From: Avibacterium volantium_A
GTDB taxonomy: Bacteria > Pseudomonadota > Gammaproteobacteria > Enterobacterales > Pasteurellaceae
Length of the DNA: 64,000 nt
Reading direction: 5' to 3'
NCBI RefSeq assembly: GCF_049366555.1
Contig: NZ_JBMMGT010000005.1
Location: forward strand, 42,003-106,002
Shown: piece by piece, positions 44,407-53,292 of the stretch
Position numbering within the stretch: position 1 is the stretch's first letter
Layout of the letters: each line of letters begins with the position of its first letter
Position numbers and translations under genes: made by a program
Notes under the pieces: generated by a model
Seen by the model: the letters and a program-made list of their open reading frames with translations, nothing else
Databases searched by the model: none
Told to the model about the DNA's origin: nothing

Positions 44407-44421
44407 ATTTTTAATGCTTAA

Positions 44422-47400
44422 TTAATGCTGTGCATTATTTTCTAATGCAGGCTGATTTTCATCAAACTCTGGCAATGGTTTGTGTTCGCTTGCGATGTAA
44501 GTATAAATTACTGGCAAGATGAACAGGGTAAATAGCGTACCAATTGCCAACCCTGCTACGATCACAATCCCGATACTAAAGCGAGAAACCGCACCTGCAC
44601 CTGTGGCGTAGAGCAATGGAATTAAGCCTGCGATCATTGCGGCGGTAGTCATCAAAATTGGACGTAAACGCACCGTGGCGGCGGCCATAATCGCTTCGCG
44701 GCGGTTTTTGTGGTGATAAAGCTGTTCTTCTTTTGCCACTTCACACATTAAGATACCGTGTTTGGTAATTAAGCCCACTAAGGTGATAAGCCCCACTTGA
44801 GAATAAATGTTCAAGGTTGCGCCTGCCACACCAAGCAAGCTGAATAAATTCAAGGCAAGTAATGCGCCACTCACGGCAAGCGGTACGGAAATCATAATCA
44901 CCAATGGATCACGGATAGATTCAAATTGAATCGCTAGCACTAAGAAAATGATAATCACCGCAAGAGCAAAGGTTACCGCTAAAGCATTCCCTTCTTGTAC
45001 TAACTGACGGGCTTCTCCTTTGAAATCGTAATTATAGCCTTGTGGCAAATCCTGATTCGCGGTGTCTTGTAACCATTTCACCACATCACCAATACTGGTG
45101 GTTGGTGACGGCACAGCGCCGATAATCGCCGAATTTAACTGGCTAAAGCGCGGTAATGAACTTGGTTGTGATTCAAGGGTTACAGTTAAGAAACTGCTTA
45201 ACGGCACAGATTCACCATTGCTTGCTTTCACAAAGTAGTTATCCATACTTTCTGGTGCAAGGCGATCTTTACGTTTTACTTGCGAGATCACTTTATACGC
45301 ACGGCCATCAATGTCCACACGGGTGATGGTGGCGGCAGAAAGATAGCTACCTAACGTCTGGCTAATTTGTTGCATTGATACGCCGTAAGTTCCCGCTTTT
45401 TCTTTATCAATGGTGATTTTCATTTGTGCAGTGTCAAATTTCAACGCTAAAGTCGTGTACACAAATTGTCCAGAGTTTTTCATTTTATCAAGAAAAGCGC
45501 CTGCCACTTCAGCTAATTCTTTATAATCTTTCGCCGTGCTAATCACAAAACTCACTGGCGGGCCTTGTTCCCCAGTTTCAATTTCTGGGAAGGCAAAGCC
45601 ACTCACTGAAATTTCTGGAATCGCTTGCGCTTTTTTGTTTAGCTCAGCTAATACTTCACTTTGTTTTCGGCTACGCTCTTTCCAATCTTTCAAGGTAACT
45701 ACGTTAAGTGATTGGTTAGAGGCTGGCGCACCCGAAATAACCATAGAAAAGGCAACTTCATCAGTATTTTTTAAGATCTCTTCATAGCCTTTCATTACCC
45801 CTTGTACATAATCCACATTGACATTTGCCGGCGCTGTACCCAAGGCAAGGAATGCACCTTTATCTTCCGCAGGGGTTAATTCACTAGAAAGAGAATTAAA
45901 CAACATTGGCAAAGTGGCAAAAATCACTACGGCAAAGGCTAGCACGAATTTACGGCTATTCATCACGATACCAAGCACATATTCATAAGTGCGGGTCAAT
46001 TTTCCTAAGGTATTTTCAATACGTTGCTCAAGTTTTGATGGCTCGGTATGCGGTTTGAGTAATTTACTACTCATCATTGGCGAAAGGGTTAATGCCACAA
46101 TCCCTGAAATAAATACCGCACCTGCAAGAGTGAGGGCGAATTCTTTAAACAATGAACCAGTGATCCCACTCATTAATGCCATTGGGGAATACACTGCAAT
46201 CAAGGCGATAGTCATTGAAATAACTGGCGTTGCAATTTCTCTTGTACCGATGATTGCTGCACGGAACGGAGTTTCACCCAGTTTGATATGGCGATCCACA
46301 TTTTCTAGCACCACAATGGCATCGTCCACCACCAAGCCGATAGCCAAAATTAAGGCCAGCAAGGTCATCAAGTTGATGGAGAAATCAAAGGCTTGCAGCA
46401 TCATTATTACCCCGATCAAGGAAATCGGAATGGTAATAACGGGGATCAAAATCGCACGGAATGAACCAATAAATAGCGTGATCACCACCAATACGATAAT
46501 GGTTGCTTCTAAAATGGTTTTTACCACTTCATCAATGGAGCTGTTAATCGCAATGGTGCGGTCGTAAAGAATGTCCGTTTCAATGCTATCTGGCAAATTG
46601 CGTTTAATGCTTTCGTATAACGGACGAATATTTTCTGCCACCGTTAATGGGTTTGCCGTTGAGGCAGGATCAATGGCTAACACCACAGAATCCGAACCAT
46701 TAGCCACCGCACGACTGTCATCGCTTTCTTTGTTTAATTCCACATCGGCAATATCACGCAAGCGCACCAGATTATCGCCTTTTGAATACACGATCAGATT
46801 TTGCAACTGCTCTACAGTTTTGGTGGTGGTTTCCACTTTGTTTTTATACACCGTGAAATAACCGTTATCATTCCCCGCTGCCGTTTGCACGTTATTTGCT
46901 GATAACGCCGCCATAACTTCTGGTGCGGAAAGGTTTTGCGATGCCATTTTTTGCGGATCTAACCAAATGCGCATTGCATATTGTGATGCCCCGAAAATTG
47001 ACACTTTTGCCACCCCTTCTACGGTAAAGAACTGCGGTTTCACCACACGTTCAATATAGTCGGTAACTTGGCTTGCATCTAACTTGTTGGAACGGAAACT
47101 GATGTACATAATCCCCGATCCCCCAGTGGAGGAAGTAATCGCAGGGTCATCAATACCACTTGGCAAAGCAGAACGCACCGAGTTCACCTTCGCTAACACA
47201 TCAGCTAGCGCGGCGTTTGGATCGGTGTTCAGTTTCATTTTTACCGTAATCGAAGACACATTTGGACGGCTTTCAGAGGACATATAATCAATATTATCCG
47301 CCTGCGCCACTGCTTCTTCTAATTTTGACGTAATAAAGGCTTGGATCAGATTGGCATCTGCCCCAGGGTAAGTAGTGGTAACATTAATTACCGTGGTGGT

Positions 47401-47520
47401 CATTTTAGGATATTCACGCACCGTCAATTTCGAAATGGCTTGCAGACCTAAAATCACAATCAGCAAGCTAATCGAAACCGCTAAAATGGGGCGACGAATA
47501 AATATATCTGTAAATTTCAT
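44422..47520 (-). CDS. acrB: RND multidrug efflux transporter AcrB
   Basis: This is the inner-membrane proton-driven pump of a tripartite efflux system. The 1032 residues have the RND layout: MKFTDIFIRRPILAVSISLLIVILGLQAI as the first membrane helix, large periplasmic loops, and two groups of membrane helices. The proton-relay Asp-Asp pair is in GLVVDDAIVVLENVDRH near residue 400. It is coded 14 bases after acrA. Together with acrR and acrA it matches H. influenzae acrRAB. The outer-membrane partner (TolC type) is not in the window. Confidence 0.93.
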   Translation of the reverse strand: MKFTDIFIRRPILAVSISLLIVILGLQAISKLTVREYPKMTTTVINVTTTYPGADANLIQAFITSKLEEAVAQADNIDYMSSESRPNVSSITVKMKLNTDPNAALADVLAKVNSVRSALPSGIDDPAITSSTGGSGIMYISFRSNKLDASQVTDYIERVVKPQFFTVEGVAKVSIFGASQYAMRIWLDPQKMASQNLSAPEVMAALSANNVQTAAGNDNGYFTVYKNKVETTTKTVEQLQNLIVYSKGDNLVRLRDIADVELNKESDDSRAVANGSDSVVLAIDPASTANPLTVAENIRPLYESIKRNLPDSIETDILYDRTIAINSSIDEVVKTILEATIIVLVVITLFIGSFRAILIPVITIPISLIGVIMMLQAFDFSINLMTLLALILAIGLVVDDAIVVLENVDRHIKLGETPFRAAIIGTREIATPVISMTIALIAVYSPMALMSGITGSLFKEFALTLAGAVFISGIVALTLSPMMSSKLLKPHTEPSKLEQRIENTLGKLTRTYEYVLGIVMNSRKFVLAFAVVIFATLPMLFNSLSSELTPAEDKGAFLALGTAPANVNVDYVQGVMKGYEEILKNTDEVAFSMVISGAPASNQSLNVVTLKDWKERSRKQSEVLAELNKKAQAIPEISVSGFAFPEIETGEQGPPVSFVISTAKDYKELAEVAGAFLDKMKNSGQFVYTTLALKFDTAQMKITIDKEKAGTYGVSMQQISQTLGSYLSAATITRVDIDGRAYKVISQVKRKDRLAPESMDNYFVKASNGESVPLSSFLTVTLESQPSSLPRFSQLNSAIIGAVPSPTTSIGDVVKWLQDTANQDLPQGYNYDFKGEARQLVQEGNALAVTFALAVIIIFLVLAIQFESIRDPLVIMISVPLAVSGALLALNLFSLLGVAGATLNIYSQVGLITLVGLITKHGILMCEVAKEEQLYHHKNRREAIMAAATVRLRPILMTTAAMIAGLIPLLYATGAGAVSRFSIGIVIVAGLAIGTLFTLFILPVIYTYIASEHKPLPEFDENQPALENNAQH

Positions 47521-47534
47521 TCGCTATTTCCTAA

Positions 47535-48761
47535 TTAAAGATTGGTTTTCTTCACAGGTTCGCTTGTTCCCACGCCTGCTTTATCAGTAACAAATACTAA
47601 GCTACCGTTACCAATGCGTTGCTGACCGCCTGTGATGATTAAATCACCCACTTTCACATCATCACCTTTTAATTGGGCATAAATACCTTGGCGATCTTTG
47701 GTGAATACGGTGATTTGTTTGGCACGATAGACTTTATCAATATCATCTTTGTGCGGGAATTTATCGTTATCTAATAATTTTTGTTTTTCATCATCTGAAA
47801 GTGCGGTTAAAACGTAGGCGATTTCTCCGTACATATTGTAGCTCACCGCAACTTGTGGCACGACAACTTGGTTGCGCTCTGTGGGTAAGGCAATGCGTAA
47901 ACGGGTAAACATTCCTGACAATAATTTTTCGCCGTTTGGTTGATCAAAGGTTGCTTGCACATCAATTAGCCCTGTTGCGCCATTGACTGCCGGCTCAATC
48001 GCCGTGATTTTTGCGCCAAAAGTTTCCCCTAAAAGGGCATCAGCCGTTGCGGTAACTTTTTGATCTAAGTGTAATTTTTCAAGGGCGTTTTGTGCCACGG
48101 AGAAATCCACTTTCATTTGACTGCGATCTTCAACACGAACAATTTCACTACCTAAAGTAACGTATTGCCCCACGTTCACTTTCACAATCCCTGCCACGCC
48201 ATCAAAAGGGGCAACAATTTGACGGCGTTCAATGGTGGCTTTTAACGCATCAATATTCGCAACTAAGGCATCGTAACTGGCTTTGGCATTATCCAATTCC
48301 TGTTGCGACACGCTTTTGGTTTTATAAAGATTGAGATAACGTTGATAGGTTTGTTTCACAGAAGAAAGCTGCGCTTGCGAAGCCGATAAATTTGCCTGCT
48401 CCACTGAGCTGTCTAACTGCACTAACACATCGCCTTTTTTCACGGCTTGGCCTGATTGCACCAACACGTTGGCAACTGTGCCTGCGGTTTGCGCACTTAG
48501 CATCGCCCCTTGATTTGGACGAACTAAGCCTGTGGTTTCAATCACTGGCGTCCATTCTCTCGCTTCTACTTTCATTGCCGTAACTGGGTTGGCGGTTTCT
48601 GGCATACTTGCCAAATATTGACCAATCATTTTTCCTTTAAAGATATTTGCCGCAATCATTGCAATAAAAATTAATGCCACCACGATGAGGATCAACTTCA
48701 CCCAAAAAACGTGCGAACGCTTTTGTGTTTTAGGTTGAACGGGTTGAGTATTAAGACTCAT
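47535..48761 (-). CDS. acrA: RND efflux periplasmic adaptor AcrA
   Basis: This membrane-fusion protein links the RND pump to an outer-membrane channel. The 408-residue protein has one N-terminal membrane anchor (VFWVKLILIVVALIFIAMIAANIF, no lipobox), the lipoyl-like half AGTVANVLVQSGQAVKKGDVLVQLD, a coiled coil (about 120-180) and IVAPFDGVAGIVKVNVGQYVTLGSEI. GGAG precedes the ATG. Second gene of acrRAB. Confidence 0.92.
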   Translation of the reverse strand: MSLNTQPVQPKTQKRSHVFWVKLILIVVALIFIAMIAANIFKGKMIGQYLASMPETANPVTAMKVEAREWTPVIETTGLVRPNQGAMLSAQTAGTVANVLVQSGQAVKKGDVLVQLDSSVEQANLSASQAQLSSVKQTYQRYLNLYKTKSVSQQELDNAKASYDALVANIDALKATIERRQIVAPFDGVAGIVKVNVGQYVTLGSEIVRVEDRSQMKVDFSVAQNALEKLHLDQKVTATADALLGETFGAKITAIEPAVNGATGLIDVQATFDQPNGEKLLSGMFTRLRIALPTERNQVVVPQVAVSYNMYGEIAYVLTALSDDEKQKLLDNDKFPHKDDIDKVYRAKQITVFTKDRQGIYAQLKGDDVKVGDLIITGGQQRIGNGSLVFVTDKAGVGTSEPVKKTNL

Positions 48762-48791
48762 AAAAAAACTCCATAAAACAAAATCACTAAA

Positions 48792-49358
48792 CTATTTTTG
48801 AATTGAACGCCAAGTCCTTGCGATCACTTCTTCTAACATATCGTCTTTCATTTCGGTTTTGAAAAAGGCTTGATCTAAGGCCAGATTAATCGCACTTTCT
48901 AAACCTAATGAAAACAAAATCTTATGCGGTAAATCGCATAGCCCCCCAGCTTTCTTTGCCTGTTCACAAAAGGCATACCAAAGGCTTTCTGTTTCCAGCT
49001 CCGTACAGACTTCATAAAAATCAGGTAAGGACTGATATTGGCTCATATTCACCACAATCATTGGATTGTTTTGTAAATGATGCCAGATGTTCCACCACAT
49101 TTGACGATATTGTTCAAAGTGCGGTTGGTTTTCATCGTAATTTTTTTCTAATTCCTTAGAAAAAAGGGTGAACACCCTGCGAGCAAATTCCTTTAGCAAT
49201 TCTTCTTTACTTTTGAAGTAAATATAAATTGTTCCCGCAGAAATATTGGCTTCTTTGGCAATTTTGTGCATCGACAAATTATGCAATCCACCTGCTGCCA
49301 TCAGCCGCTCTGTGGCCAAAAAGATTTGCTCGGTCATCTCATTTTCAGATTGACGCAT
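48792..49358 (-). CDS. acrR: TetR-family repressor AcrR
   Basis: From the ATG at 49358 the regulator has 188 residues. TetR helix-turn-helix: TERLMAAGGLHNLSMHKIAKEANISAGTIYIYFKSKEELLKEF. The ligand domain is divergent, as usual. It is the first gene of acrRAB, so it probably represses its own operon by binding the palindrome at 49417-49434, and drugs or other ligands release it. Confidence 0.9.
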   Translation of the reverse strand: MRQSENEMTEQIFLATERLMAAGGLHNLSMHKIAKEANISAGTIYIYFKSKEELLKEFARRVFTLFSKELEKNYDENQPHFEQYRQMWWNIWHHLQNNPMIVVNMSQYQSLPDFYEVCTELETESLWYAFCEQAKKAGGLCDLPHKILFSLGLESAINLALDQAFFKTEMKDDMLEEVIARTWRSIQK

Positions 49359-49416
49359 TGAAATAACCTTAAAAAAATTGAGAAAAAGAAGTACAAACAG
49401 TAAAAAGAATGGACTG

Positions 49417-49434
49417 AATGAACGTTCGTTCATT
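49417..49434. promoter_or_regulatory. Operator palindrome upstream of acrR
   Basis: AATGAACG and CGTTCATT form perfect 8-base arms with a 2-base TT centre, 59 bases before the acrR start. This is a typical TetR-family operator (TGAACG half-sites). Confidence 0.7.
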
Positions 49435-49481
49435 TTAATGATTTTTTATTTTAACGCAATAAATAAATCAAAAAATAAGCG

Positions 49482-49509
49482 AAAAAAAGCCACCTTTTGA
49501 AAGGTGGCT
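49482..49509 (-). terminator. Terminator of ftsN
   Basis: AGCCACCTT-TTGA-AAGGTGGCT with a T run on the minus strand, 24 bases past the ftsN stop. Confidence 0.85.
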
Positions 49510-49532
49510 GATGAGATTTAATATTTTAAATT

Positions 49533-50336
49533 TTACATTCCAATCAACACACAAGTGGTGATTGACTTCGCCTTTTCAAGCGTCTTTTGCGTTGTTGTGC
49601 GATCCCCCACCGGACCGATTACCACACGATTCCAATCTGCACTGCTATTTACACGCGCATTAAACCCAGCTAACACAAGTTTGGCTTGAATATTTTCTGC
49701 TTGTTGACGATTTTTAAATGCGCCACATTGCAAGCCATATTTTTTCTCTCCGTTGGTATTTTTTGCGACTGCAGTTTCCACTTTCTTCGGCGCTTCTTCT
49801 TTTTTCACCGTTTCCGCTTTTTTGCTTTCTTCTTTTACTTTCACGACAGGTTTTGTTTCTACCACCATAGGCTTGCTTTCCATCACGCTGGCTTTGGCTG
49901 GCTCTGGTTTTTTCGCCGCTTCTCTGGCGGCCTGTTCTTCAGCTTTCTTGCGTTCTTCCGCTTGCTTTAAGCGCGCGGCTTCAGCGGCCTTTTGCTCTTT
50001 TTCCATTTCGATTAGCACTTTTTTCTGCTCTTCTGTTAAACGCATATTTTTTTCCAAAGATTTTGGATTATCGTCCACAGGCACAGTGCGAGTTTCTAAG
50101 GCTTTAATGTAGCTCCACACTTCTTCAGGTGGTGTTGGCAAAACACTTTTTGGGGCTTTTTTCTCTAGTGTTGCCAACACGGGTGCGATTTCATTAGATT
50201 TTTCTTTTAACAAGAATAATCCTGCCACGAAAATACCGATCACTAATGCTGCAATGCCTAAAATCAGCGATTTATTTACTTTTTTTGCTTTTTTCTTTGG
50301 TTTGCCTGTACGGCGAGCATAATCACGTTGAGCCAC
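49533..50336 (-). CDS. ftsN: Cell division protein FtsN
   Basis: FtsN triggers septal peptidoglycan synthesis in the divisome. The 267-residue bitopic protein has a basic cytoplasmic tail (AQRDYARRTGKPKKKAKKVN), one membrane helix (about 24-44), an Ala/Lys/Glu-rich low-complexity linker with coiled-coil character (about 105-190), and a C-terminal SPOR domain (KKYGLQCGAFKNRQQAENIQAKLVLAGFNARV...) that binds denuded glycan at the septum. The linkage to priA is like the priA-cytR-ftsN region of E. coli without cytR. Confidence 0.92.
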   Translation of the reverse strand: MAQRDYARRTGKPKKKAKKVNKSLILGIAALVIGIFVAGLFLLKEKSNEIAPVLATLEKKAPKSVLPTPPEEVWSYIKALETRTVPVDDNPKSLEKNMRLTEEQKKVLIEMEKEQKAAEAARLKQAEERKKAEEQAAREAAKKPEPAKASVMESKPMVVETKPVVKVKEESKKAETVKKEEAPKKVETAVAKNTNGEKKYGLQCGAFKNRQQAENIQAKLVLAGFNARVNSSADWNRVVIGPVGDRTTTQKTLEKAKSITTCVLIGM

Positions 50337-50553
50337 AATAAAACCTTATATTTAAAAGTGCGGTGGAAATTTACGCTAAATTTGCTTTCGGAAATAGCTT
50401 AATTATTAGCTATGGAAGATTGCGATTAAATTGAATGATGAATAAAAAATCAAGATCATTATTCAATAAAACGGATTAGAAAATAAATTTCCCCTAATTT
50501 CGTCCGATAAAAATTATCCCAATTCTACTGAAAAATAAGGGGAATGGCTAGCG

Positions 50554-52740
50554 CTAACTTAGATCTAAAGGGTCGATGTCTAAAATCCACCGCACTTGGT
50601 GAGCCTTTTGCGGAATATGCTGTTTAAACTGGCTTAACACTTGCTGTAATTTGGCTTTGGAAGTATGTTGTAACAATAATTGCCAGCGGTAAAAACCTGC
50701 TTTTTTACTAAAGGGCGCGGGCAATGGGCCGTAAATTTGCAAGCCTGCCACATTTTGTTGTTGTAGCTGTTCGGCAATGTGTTGCAAAAATTGCTCGGCC
50801 TCTTCGCTATGTCGGCTCTGCGCGCGAAATAAGGCCTGTGCGCTATAAGGCGGCAGCCCCATTTGTTGGCGTAAATGCAAGGCTTGCTGAGCAAATTCAC
50901 CGTAGCCATCTTTTAACAAAGTGCGTAATAAGGGGTGATCGGGATAGTGCGTTTGCAGCACCACTTGTCCGTGTTTTTCACCGCGCCCCGCGCGCCCTGA
51001 CACTTGCACATAAAGCTGAGCAAGCCGTTCTTCTGCACGAAAATCCAAAGAAAACAAGGCGTTATCCACATTCATTAAGCCCACTAAGGTAACATTAGGA
51101 AAATGATGGCCTTTTGCGAGCATTTGCGTGCCGATTAAGATCTGGCTTTTGCCTTGCTGAATATCTTGCAAATGCTGTTCTAGCTTGCCTTTGCGCACGG
51201 TGCTATCGCGGTCAATGCGCGTTACCACATAATCAGGGAAACGTTGTTTTAGGGTTTCTTCCAGCTGTTCGGTACCAAGCCCTGTGGTCATCAAATGGGT
51301 TGAACCACAATGGCCACATTGCATTGGAATGGGCTTTTGTGAGTTACAATGATGGCAGCGCAACACGCGTTGATGTTGATGATAAGTATAAGGTTTTTCA
51401 CAATGCTGACATTCGGCAATCCAACCGCATTCGTGGCAAAACAACACGGGCGCAAAACCACGGCGGTTTAAAAATAACAACACTTGATTGCCTTGCTGTA
51501 AATGTTCCTGCATTTTGTTGGCAAGGGCATCTGACAAGCCATTTTGCATACGCTGATGTTTCAGGTCGATGACAAATTGTTGAAGTGCGGTGCTATTTCC
51601 TGCTCTTTTTTGCAAAATAATGTGCTGGTATTTGCCTAATTTCACGTTATTCAAGCTCTCAAGGCTTGGTGTTGCCGATCCTAATAAAATGGGAATATCC
51701 AACTGTTTGGCATACACCACGGCGAGATCCCGCGCGTGATAACGCCAGCCCTCTTGCTGCTTGAAAGAACTGTCGTGTTCTTCATCAATCACGATCAAAC
51801 CAAGATCGGCAAATTGGGTAAATAGCGCCGATCTCGTACCAATGACCACCGCACTTTGCCCCGATTTTGCCCGTTGCCAAGCCTGCAAGCGTTGTGTATC
51901 GTTCAAATTAGAGTGCAGCACATCAATTTCCACATTAAAACGCGCCTTAAAGCGTTGCACGGTTTGCGGGGTTAAGCCAATCTCAGGCACAAGCACCAGC
52001 ACTTGTCGCCCTTTTTTCAAGGTTTCTTCAATGCTTTGTAAATAAATTTCCGTTTTGCCCGAACCTGTTACGCCATCAATCAACCACGCCGCAAAGCCTT
52101 GATGAAATAAAATTTGCCCTAGCGCCAACGCCTGTTCTTTATTTAAGCGATGTTTATTTTGCTCATTCACAATCGGCTGTTCAATATCTTGCCAAGGGCG
52201 AATTTCCGCTAGCTGTTCTTTTTCTACCGCATAGTCTTTTTCTTTCAGGTTCTGCCAAATACTCGCAGCAAAGGGATTTTGCCCTTTTTCCATAGGCTGG
52301 GCGGCCAATAATTGCAAGGCTTCTTGCTGTTTCTTCGCGCGTTTCAACAAATTCTCATGCAAGGCTTGCTCACCTAATTCTGTAATATGGAAAAAAACTT
52401 GCGAATTTTGCACCGCACTTTCACCCTGCCGCAATTTCACTGGCAAGGCTTGAAATAATGCTTCCCCCAAGGGAGCTTGATAATAATTCGCCGCCCAGTG
52501 AATGAGCTGCCACACTGGTTCGTTAAATAAATTTTGCTCATCTAGCACGCTCAAGATCTCTTTAAGCTGTTGTGGATCGATCTCGCTTTCAGAGGGAAAA
52601 TCCACCACGATCCCCACTCGTTTTTGCGTTCCAAATGGCACAACCACGCGCCCACCCAACACAGGGTTTAAACCTTCGGGTAGAAGATAATCAAAAAATT
52701 GGAACAACGGCACAGCCAGCGCCACACGAACAAGTTTCAT
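50554..52740 (-). CDS. priA: Primosomal helicase PriA
   Basis: PriA restarts stalled replication forks and loads the primosome. The 728-residue protein has the 3'-binding N-terminal domain, Walker A GVTGSGKTEIYL, DEEHD in IVIDEEHDSSFKQQEG, and the zinc-binding region with four Cys pairs (FCHECGWIAECQHC and LRCHHCNSQKPIPMQCGHCGST). It diverges from rpmE as in E. coli. Several uptake signals lie inside. Confidence 0.97.
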   Translation of the reverse strand: MKLVRVALAVPLFQFFDYLLPEGLNPVLGGRVVVPFGTQKRVGIVVDFPSESEIDPQQLKEILSVLDEQNLFNEPVWQLIHWAANYYQAPLGEALFQALPVKLRQGESAVQNSQVFFHITELGEQALHENLLKRAKKQQEALQLLAAQPMEKGQNPFAASIWQNLKEKDYAVEKEQLAEIRPWQDIEQPIVNEQNKHRLNKEQALALGQILFHQGFAAWLIDGVTGSGKTEIYLQSIEETLKKGRQVLVLVPEIGLTPQTVQRFKARFNVEIDVLHSNLNDTQRLQAWQRAKSGQSAVVIGTRSALFTQFADLGLIVIDEEHDSSFKQQEGWRYHARDLAVVYAKQLDIPILLGSATPSLESLNNVKLGKYQHIILQKRAGNSTALQQFVIDLKHQRMQNGLSDALANKMQEHLQQGNQVLLFLNRRGFAPVLFCHECGWIAECQHCEKPYTYHQHQRVLRCHHCNSQKPIPMQCGHCGSTHLMTTGLGTEQLEETLKQRFPDYVVTRIDRDSTVRKGKLEQHLQDIQQGKSQILIGTQMLAKGHHFPNVTLVGLMNVDNALFSLDFRAEERLAQLYVQVSGRAGRGEKHGQVVLQTHYPDHPLLRTLLKDGYGEFAQQALHLRQQMGLPPYSAQALFRAQSRHSEEAEQFLQHIAEQLQQQNVAGLQIYGPLPAPFSKKAGFYRWQLLLQHTSKAKLQQVLSQFKQHIPQKAHQVRWILDIDPLDLS

Positions 52741-52796
52741 TATGCGAGCCTTAACAAACGAAAATTGCCCTTATTATAGCGGAATAATCTCGCCCC

Positions 52797-52824
52797 TTGA
52801 ATATTCCTTTTTTTTCGGTATAAT
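52797..52824 (+). promoter_or_regulatory. Promoter of rpmE
   Basis: TTGAAT, 16 bases and a perfect TATAAT (52819-52824). It would start transcription near 52831, giving a leader of about 110 bases before the rpmE start. Confidence 0.7.
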
Positions 52825-52849
52825 CTGCGAGGTTAAATGAAAGATCCTG

Positions 52850-52920
52850 CTTATGGCGATGTGCTATAAGCGTAATATTAACCACACTCGGTGCTAAATT
52901 CAGTTTTAGAGAGCGGAGTG
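52850..52920 (+). promoter_or_regulatory. Structured leader of rpmE
   Basis: The leader contains CTTAT...ATAAG (52850-52869), then a nested element: CACTC (52885-52889) with GAGTG (52916-52920) enclosing CTAAA-TTCAGT-TTTAG (52894-52909). L31 leaders are known in several bacteria as autogenous control elements. The match here is by position and structure only. Confidence 0.45.
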
Positions 52921-52940
52921 GCTTCAAATTGAGGTTTTCT

Positions 52941-53153
52941 ATGCAACAAGGTATTCACCCAGAATATAAAGAAGTTACTGCAACCTGTTCTTGCGGTAAT
53001 GTGGTCAAAACTCGTTCAACTTTAGGTAAAGATTTGAACTTGGATGTGTGCAGCAACTGCCACCCATTCTACACTGGTAAACAACGTGTTGTTGATACTG
53101 GTGGTCGTGTTGAACGCTTCAACAAACGCTTCAGCATTCCAAGCACAAAATAA
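52941..53153 (+). CDS. rpmE: 50S ribosomal protein L31
   Basis: The 70-residue protein starts at the ATG at 52941, nine bases after GAGG. MQQGIHPEYKEVTATCSCGNVVKTRSTLG and LDVCSNCHPFYTGKQRVVDTGGRVERFNKRF are the L31 signature. It keeps Cys16, Cys18, Cys37 and Cys40, so this is the zinc-binding (C+) form. A structured leader precedes it and a strong terminator follows. Confidence 0.98.
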   Translation: MQQGIHPEYKEVTATCSCGNVVKTRSTLGKDLNLDVCSNCHPFYTGKQRVVDTGGRVERFNKRFSIPSTK

Positions 53154-53166
53154 GATTGTTGATGAC

Positions 53167-53194
53167 AAAAAACCCTACGCAAGTAGGGTTTTTT
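53167..53194 (+). terminator. Terminator of rpmE
   Basis: AACCCTAC-GCAA-GTAGGGTT then six Ts. Confidence 0.9.
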
Positions 53195-53198
53195 GTTG

Positions 53199-53226
53199 GT
53201 TGATAATATTGAGTTGATAATATTGA
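53199..53226. repeat. 14-base tandem repeat, two copies
   Basis: GTTGATAATATTGA occurs twice in a row with no change, in the gap between rpmE and the CorC/CNNM gene. No function is apparent. Confidence 0.8.
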
Positions 53227-53292
53227 TTGGAAAAACATAGGCAGCGTACCGCTCAGGTTCTTTTTATCTCACTGCCTTCTCTAACCTTAATC

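Noticed and set aside
45989..46567. 192-codon open frame antisense to acrB
   Set aside because: It mirrors a strongly conserved RND membrane region; composition is that of a shadow frame.
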